A DNA stretch of 9,294 nucleotides from NCBI GenBank assembly GCA_039028315.1, contig JBCCIH010000086.1:1-9294 (forward strand), in the 5' to 3' direction. The position numbers and the translations under genes are program-made. This document shows positions 7,218 to 9,294 of this stretch, piece by piece; the first letter of the stretch is position 1; the number at the start of each line of letters is the position of its first letter. The stretch comes from Thermodesulfobacteriota bacterium (GTDB taxonomy: Bacteria > Desulfobacterota_D > UBA1144 > Nemesobacterales > UBA2774). Under the pieces are notes generated by a model. That model was not told the origin of the DNA. It saw only the letters and a list, made by a program, of their open reading frames with translations, and did no database searches.

Positions 7218-7529
7218 ATGGCTGAGGTCTGGTATTTAGAGATTGATTCAGAAAATTTAGAAGATAAAACAAAACTGGAGCATACTTTCATAGAATGCAT
7301 TGAGTTATTGGAACTAAAACCAGAAGGCTGGCATGCTGAAGCTGAGTCAATGCCTGATCTTAAAACGGGCGATCCTTTTGTTGATCAAAGCGGGCTTATT
7401 TCAGTTTGCGTTAGGGTTCTTGATGATGAACTTGAGCCATTTCCTGATAAGAGATGGAAACCCGGCTGGTATAAGTCAAAGGTAACGATTTTAGGCTATG
7501 AAAATAAACTTAGATTAAAAGCAAAATAA
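7218..7529 (+). CDS. Unrecognised 103-residue acidic protein
   Basis: I do not recognise this protein. It has a strong AAGGAG at 7205-7210, seven bases before the ATG, and lies 19 bases after purD, so translation as part of a purD operon is likely. The sequence starts MAEVWYLEID and is rich in D and E in its first two thirds, with a basic end (LRLKAK). Tryptophans are at 5, 38, 80 and 84, the last two in KRWKPGWYKSK. A possible amphipathic helix covers about residues 14-33 and a beta-type segment LISVCVRVLDD lies at 60-70. No signal peptide or membrane segment is visible, so it is probably a small cytoplasmic alpha/beta protein. The segment encoding VCVRV is identical over 15 bases to part of rpsL. 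The stop codon and last codons fall within the inverted repeat before the str promoter. Confidence 0.8.
   Translation: MAEVWYLEIDSENLEDKTKLEHTFIECIELLELKPEGWHAEAESMPDLKTGDPFVDQSGLISVCVRVLDDELEPFPDKRWKPGWYKSKVTILGYENKLRLKAK
7404..7418 (+). repeat. 15-base direct repeat, copy 1 (in the 103-residue gene)
   Basis: GTTTGCGTTAGGGTT occurs here and again at 7703-7717 in rpsL. In both copies it is read in the same codon phase as VCVRV. The copies are 299 bases apart. Confidence 0.9.
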
Positions 7530-7544
7530 CTGAGCTTTTAATCT
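7512..7544. repeat. Perfect 11-bp inverted repeat abutting the str promoter
   Basis: AGATTAAAAGC at 7512-7522 is the exact reverse complement of GCTTTTAATCT at 7534-7544, around an 11-base AT-rich loop holding the stop codon of the upstream gene. The right arm's last base is the first base of the -35 hexamer TTGACA. The stem is AT-rich and no T-run follows on the + strand, so a standard intrinsic terminator is doubtful. An operator, or a weak hairpin insulating purD transcription from the str operon, are alternatives. The symmetry is directly visible; its function is not. Confidence 0.7.
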
Positions 7545-7573
7545 TGACATATTGTAAATTGTAAGGATATATT
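7544..7573 (+). promoter_or_regulatory. Sigma-70-type promoter of the rpsL-rpsG-fusA operon
   Basis: The -35 hexamer TTGACA at 7544-7549 is a perfect consensus. The -10 hexamer TATATT at 7568-7573 matches five of six consensus bases. The spacer is 18 bases. Transcription would begin near 7580 and leave a leader of about 27 bases before the rpsL GTG. This is the best promoter in the window and fits a highly expressed ribosomal operon. Confidence 0.8.
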
Positions 7574-7590
7574 ACTTGGATTAACTTTTT

Positions 7591-7596
7591 AGGGAG
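7591..7596 (+). promoter_or_regulatory. Ribosome binding site supporting the GTG start of rpsL
   Basis: AGGGAG lies ten bases before the GTG at 7607. With the conserved MPTISQLVR N-terminus it settles the non-ATG start. Confidence 0.75.
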
Positions 7597-7606
7597 AATA
7601 GTATCT

Positions 7607-7978
7607 GTGCCAACTATAAGTCAGCTTGTTAGAGACGGCAGAAAAAGAGCAAAAAAGAAGAGCAAAGCTCCTGCACTGCAGAACTGCCCACAAAAAAGAG
7701 GTGTTTGCGTTAGGGTTTATACAACAACACCAAAAAAACCTAATTCTGCGCTAAGAAAAGTAGCTAGAATTAGGCTTACAAATGGTATTGAAGTAACAGG
7801 ATATATACCTGGTGAGGGCCATACACTGCAGGAACATTCAGTGATTCTTGTAAGAGGCGGCAGAGTAAAAGATTTACCGGGCGTAAGATATCACATTGTC
7901 AGAGGAACACTCGATGCGACAGGTGTTGACAATAGAAGGCAAAGACGCTCAAAATACGGAGCTAAAAAACCTAAATAA
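7607..7978 (+). CDS. rpsL: 30S ribosomal protein S12
   Basis: The protein has 123 residues, a normal bacterial length. It begins MPTISQLVRDGRKRAKKKSKAPAL and carries QKRGVCVRVYTTTPKKPNSALRKVARIRLTNG, GEGHTLQEHSV and LVRGGRVKDLPGVRYHIVRG, which are nearly invariant in S12. K43 in TPKKPNS and K88 in RVKDLPG are the ancestral residues at the two classic streptomycin-resistance positions, so the protein is predicted to be of streptomycin-sensitive type at these sites. D89 is the residue methylthiolated in some bacteria. S12 sits at the decoding centre of the small subunit and contributes to proofreading. Translation starts at GTG. It is first in the str operon and has its own promoter, rather than following rpoC as in many bacteria. 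Confidence 0.98.
   Translation: MPTISQLVRDGRKRAKKKSKAPALQNCPQKRGVCVRVYTTTPKKPNSALRKVARIRLTNGIEVTGYIPGEGHTLQEHSVILVRGGRVKDLPGVRYHIVRGTLDATGVDNRRQRRSKYGAKKPK
7703..7717 (+). repeat. 15-base direct repeat, copy 2 (in rpsL)
   Basis: This matches 7404-7418 exactly. Here it encodes the VCVRV of the conserved S12 loop KRGVCVRVYTTTP, so this copy is constrained by S12 function. Confidence 0.9.
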
Positions 7979-8001
7979 GCTATATATAAGGATAAGAACA
8001 A

Positions 8002-8472
8002 ATGCCTAGAAAAGGTTCAGTAAATAAAAGAAAAATTGCGGGCGATCCTAAATACGCAAACCAGACTATTAGCAAGTTTATTAATAGTCTTATGTTAGAT
8101 GGTAAAAAGAGTAAAGCAGAGAAAATTTTCTATGATGCTTTTGATGTTATTGCCGAGAAAACAGGCAAAGATCCTCTGGAGGTTTTCAACGCGGCAATCG
8201 AAAATGTTAAGCCCGGAATTGAGGTAAGACCAAGAAGAGTTGGTGGTGCCACATATCAGGTGCCAATGGAAGTAAATGCTTTTAGAAAACAGTCTCTTGC
8301 AATAAGATGGATGCTAATTGCTATTCGAAGCAGAGACGGTAAATCAATGAAAGATAAGCTCGCCTCAGAGATTATTGATGCATCAGAAGGAAGAGGCGGA
8401 TCAATAAAGAGAAGAGAAGACACCCATAAAATGGCGGATGCCAATAGAGCATTTGCGCATTATAGGTGGTAG
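8002..8472 (+). CDS. rpsG: 30S ribosomal protein S7
   Basis: The protein has 156 residues, the usual bacterial length. It starts MPRKGSVNKRKIAGDPKY and contains KFINSLMLDGKKSKAEKI, the conserved rRNA-binding stretch KPGIEVRPRRVGGATYQVPMEV, AIRWMLIAIRSR, and the C-terminal RREDTHKMADANRAFAHYRW. S7 binds the 3' major domain of 16S rRNA, nucleates head assembly of the 30S subunit and contacts the E-site tRNA. AAGGA at 7988-7992 lies nine bases before the ATG. The gap from rpsL is only 23 bases, much shorter than the E. coli rpsL-rpsG spacer that holds the S7 autoregulatory site, so that form of feedback is probably absent. Confidence 0.98.
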   Translation: MPRKGSVNKRKIAGDPKYANQTISKFINSLMLDGKKSKAEKIFYDAFDVIAEKTGKDPLEVFNAAIENVKPGIEVRPRRVGGATYQVPMEVNAFRKQSLAIRWMLIAIRSRDGKSMKDKLASEIIDASEGRGGSIKRREDTHKMADANRAFAHYRW

Positions 8473-8483
8473 GGCGAGTAGTT

Positions 8484-8490
8484 CGGAGGA
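8484..8490 (+). promoter_or_regulatory. Ribosome binding site supporting the TTG start of fusA
   Basis: CGGAGGA lies six bases before TTG at 8497. It is a near-perfect Shine-Dalgarno and fixes the start just ahead of the conserved EF-G N-terminus. Confidence 0.8.
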
Positions 8491-8496
8491 ATAGTT

Positions 8497-9294
8497 TTGG
8501 AAAAAGCAATACCTATTGATAAAGTAAGAAACATTGGAATCGTAGCTCATATTGATGCTGGTAAAACCACTACAACTGAGCGCATACTTTTCTACACTGG
8601 CCTCACTTACAAAATAGGAGAGGTTCACGAGGGAACTGCGACCATGGATTGGATGGAGCAGGAAAGAGAGCGCGGAATTACAATTACCTCAGCTACTACT
8701 ACATGTTTTTGGAATGATCATCGAATTAATATAATTGACACCCCTGGACACGTTGACTTTACAATCGAAGTAGAGAGATCACTTAAAGTACTAGACGGTG
8801 CTGTTGTTGTTTTTGACTCAGTGGGCGGAGTTGAGCCTCAATCAGAGACTGTATGGAGACAGGCCGATAGATACAGAGTGCCAAGAATGGCTTTTGTTAA
8901 CAAAATGGATAAAGACGGCGCCGATTTTGCGCAGGTTGTAGCTCAAATGAAAGACAGGCTTAAGGCCAACGCTGTTCCTGTTCAGCTACCATATGTAGTT
9001 GGACATGAATTTGTTGGAATAATAGACCTTATTAAAATGAAACTCGCCACTTGGGACGATGATTCCTTAGGTTCCAAATATGAACTGAACGATATCCCCG
9101 ATGAGCTTGTGGCTGAAGCTGAGGCTGCAAGGGAGCTTCTATTAGAATCTATTGCAGATTTTGACGAAGAGATAATGGAGAATTACCTAAACGGCGATCC
9201 TATTTCAGAAGATAAAATACATGCAGCTATCAGAGCTGCTACAATTGATCTGAGCATCGTTCCTGTATTGCTCGGAACAGCCTTTAAAAACAAA
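8497..9294 (+). CDS. fusA: Translation elongation factor G, N-terminal part; 3' end outside window
   Basis: The frame is open from TTG at 8497 to the right edge, 266 codons. The full protein is normally about 690-700 residues, so roughly the first 38% is present. It starts MEKAIPIDKVRNIGIVAHID. The GTPase motifs are in order: G1 AHIDAGKTT (17-25), switch-I/G2 RERGITIT (57-64), G3 DTPGHVDF (81-88), G4 NKMD (135-138), and G5 near GTAFKNK at the window's end. These identify an intact EF-G G domain. EF-G uses GTP to drive tRNA-mRNA translocation and, with RRF, ribosome recycling. ERSLKVLDGAVVVFDSVGGVEPQSETVWRQA fits EF-G rather than EF-Tu or LepA. It lies 24 bases after rpsG as third gene of the str operon; tuf would be expected next but is out of view. 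Whether this is the main EF-G or a paralogue is settled in favour of the main copy by its operon position. Confidence 0.97.
   Translation, partial: MEKAIPIDKVRNIGIVAHIDAGKTTTTERILFYTGLTYKIGEVHEGTATMDWMEQERERGITITSATTTCFWNDHRINIIDTPGHVDFTIEVERSLKVLDGAVVVFDSVGGVEPQSETVWRQADRYRVPRMAFVNKMDKDGADFAQVVAQMKDRLKANAVPVQLPYVVGHEFVGIIDLIKMKLATWDDDSLGSKYELNDIPDELVAEAEAARELLLESIADFDEEIMENYLNGDPISEDKIHAAIRAATIDLSIVPVLLGTAFKNK

Noticed and set aside
7512..7553. Intrinsic terminator after the 103-residue gene
   Set aside because: The inverted repeat is perfect, but the stem is AT-rich and is followed by TGACATATTG rather than a T-run, so it is recorded as a repeat instead.
1..9294. Mobile elements, CRISPR arrays, tRNA or rRNA genes, or a novel defence system
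   Set aside because: No transposase, integrase, spaced repeats, tRNA-like cloverleaf or rRNA sequence was seen. All sizeable frames except the 103-residue gene belong to known families with housekeeping or metabolic roles.

Overview
The window is ordinary bacterial chromosome carrying conserved housekeeping genes, all on the + strand and tightly packed, with no gene-free stretch longer than about 165 bases. The DNA is moderately AT-rich. S12, S7, EF-G, SSB, GlmU, GlmS and PurD are all of bacterial type. A Gram-negative lineage of deltaproteobacterial grade (Desulfobacterota, Dadabacteria or similar) seems plausible from the overall look of S12 and SSB, but this is a weak impression and no taxon can be fixed without a search. 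Start codons are mixed: TTG for glmU and fusA, GTG for rpsL, ATG for the rest.

Layout. (1) 2-1009: C-terminal half of a HyuA-type hydantoinase/5-oxoprolinase A subunit, cut by the left edge, followed after 14 bases by a CoA-pyrophosphatase-like Nudix hydrolase (1024-1614). (2) 1679-5759: ssb, a small cupin, glmU and glmS. The cupin, glmU and glmS are almost contiguous (1 base, then 0 bases between genes) and look like one transcription unit whose core makes UDP-N-acetylglucosamine: GlmS forms glucosamine-6-phosphate and GlmU forms UDP-GlcNAc. (3) 5760-5923: a leader or promoter region with small inverted repeats. (4) 5924-7529: purD (de novo purine synthesis), with its start corrected to the ATG at 5924, plus an unrecognised 103-residue protein 19 bases downstream. 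(5) 7512-7606: a perfect 11-bp inverted repeat that ends on the first base of a near-consensus sigma-70 promoter. (6) 7607-9294: the str operon rpsL-rpsG-fusA. EF-G runs off the right edge.

The genes serve basic metabolism: cell-envelope precursor supply (glmU, glmS), purine synthesis (purD), replication and repair (ssb) and translation (rpsL, rpsG, fusA). I see no mobile element, CRISPR array, tRNA, rRNA or defence system, and nothing that amounts to a new biological system. The points worth a second look are small: the inverted repeat abutting the str promoter, the unknown 103-residue gene, a 15-base in-frame exact repeat between that gene and rpsL, the cupin placed inside an amino-sugar cluster, and the purD leader.
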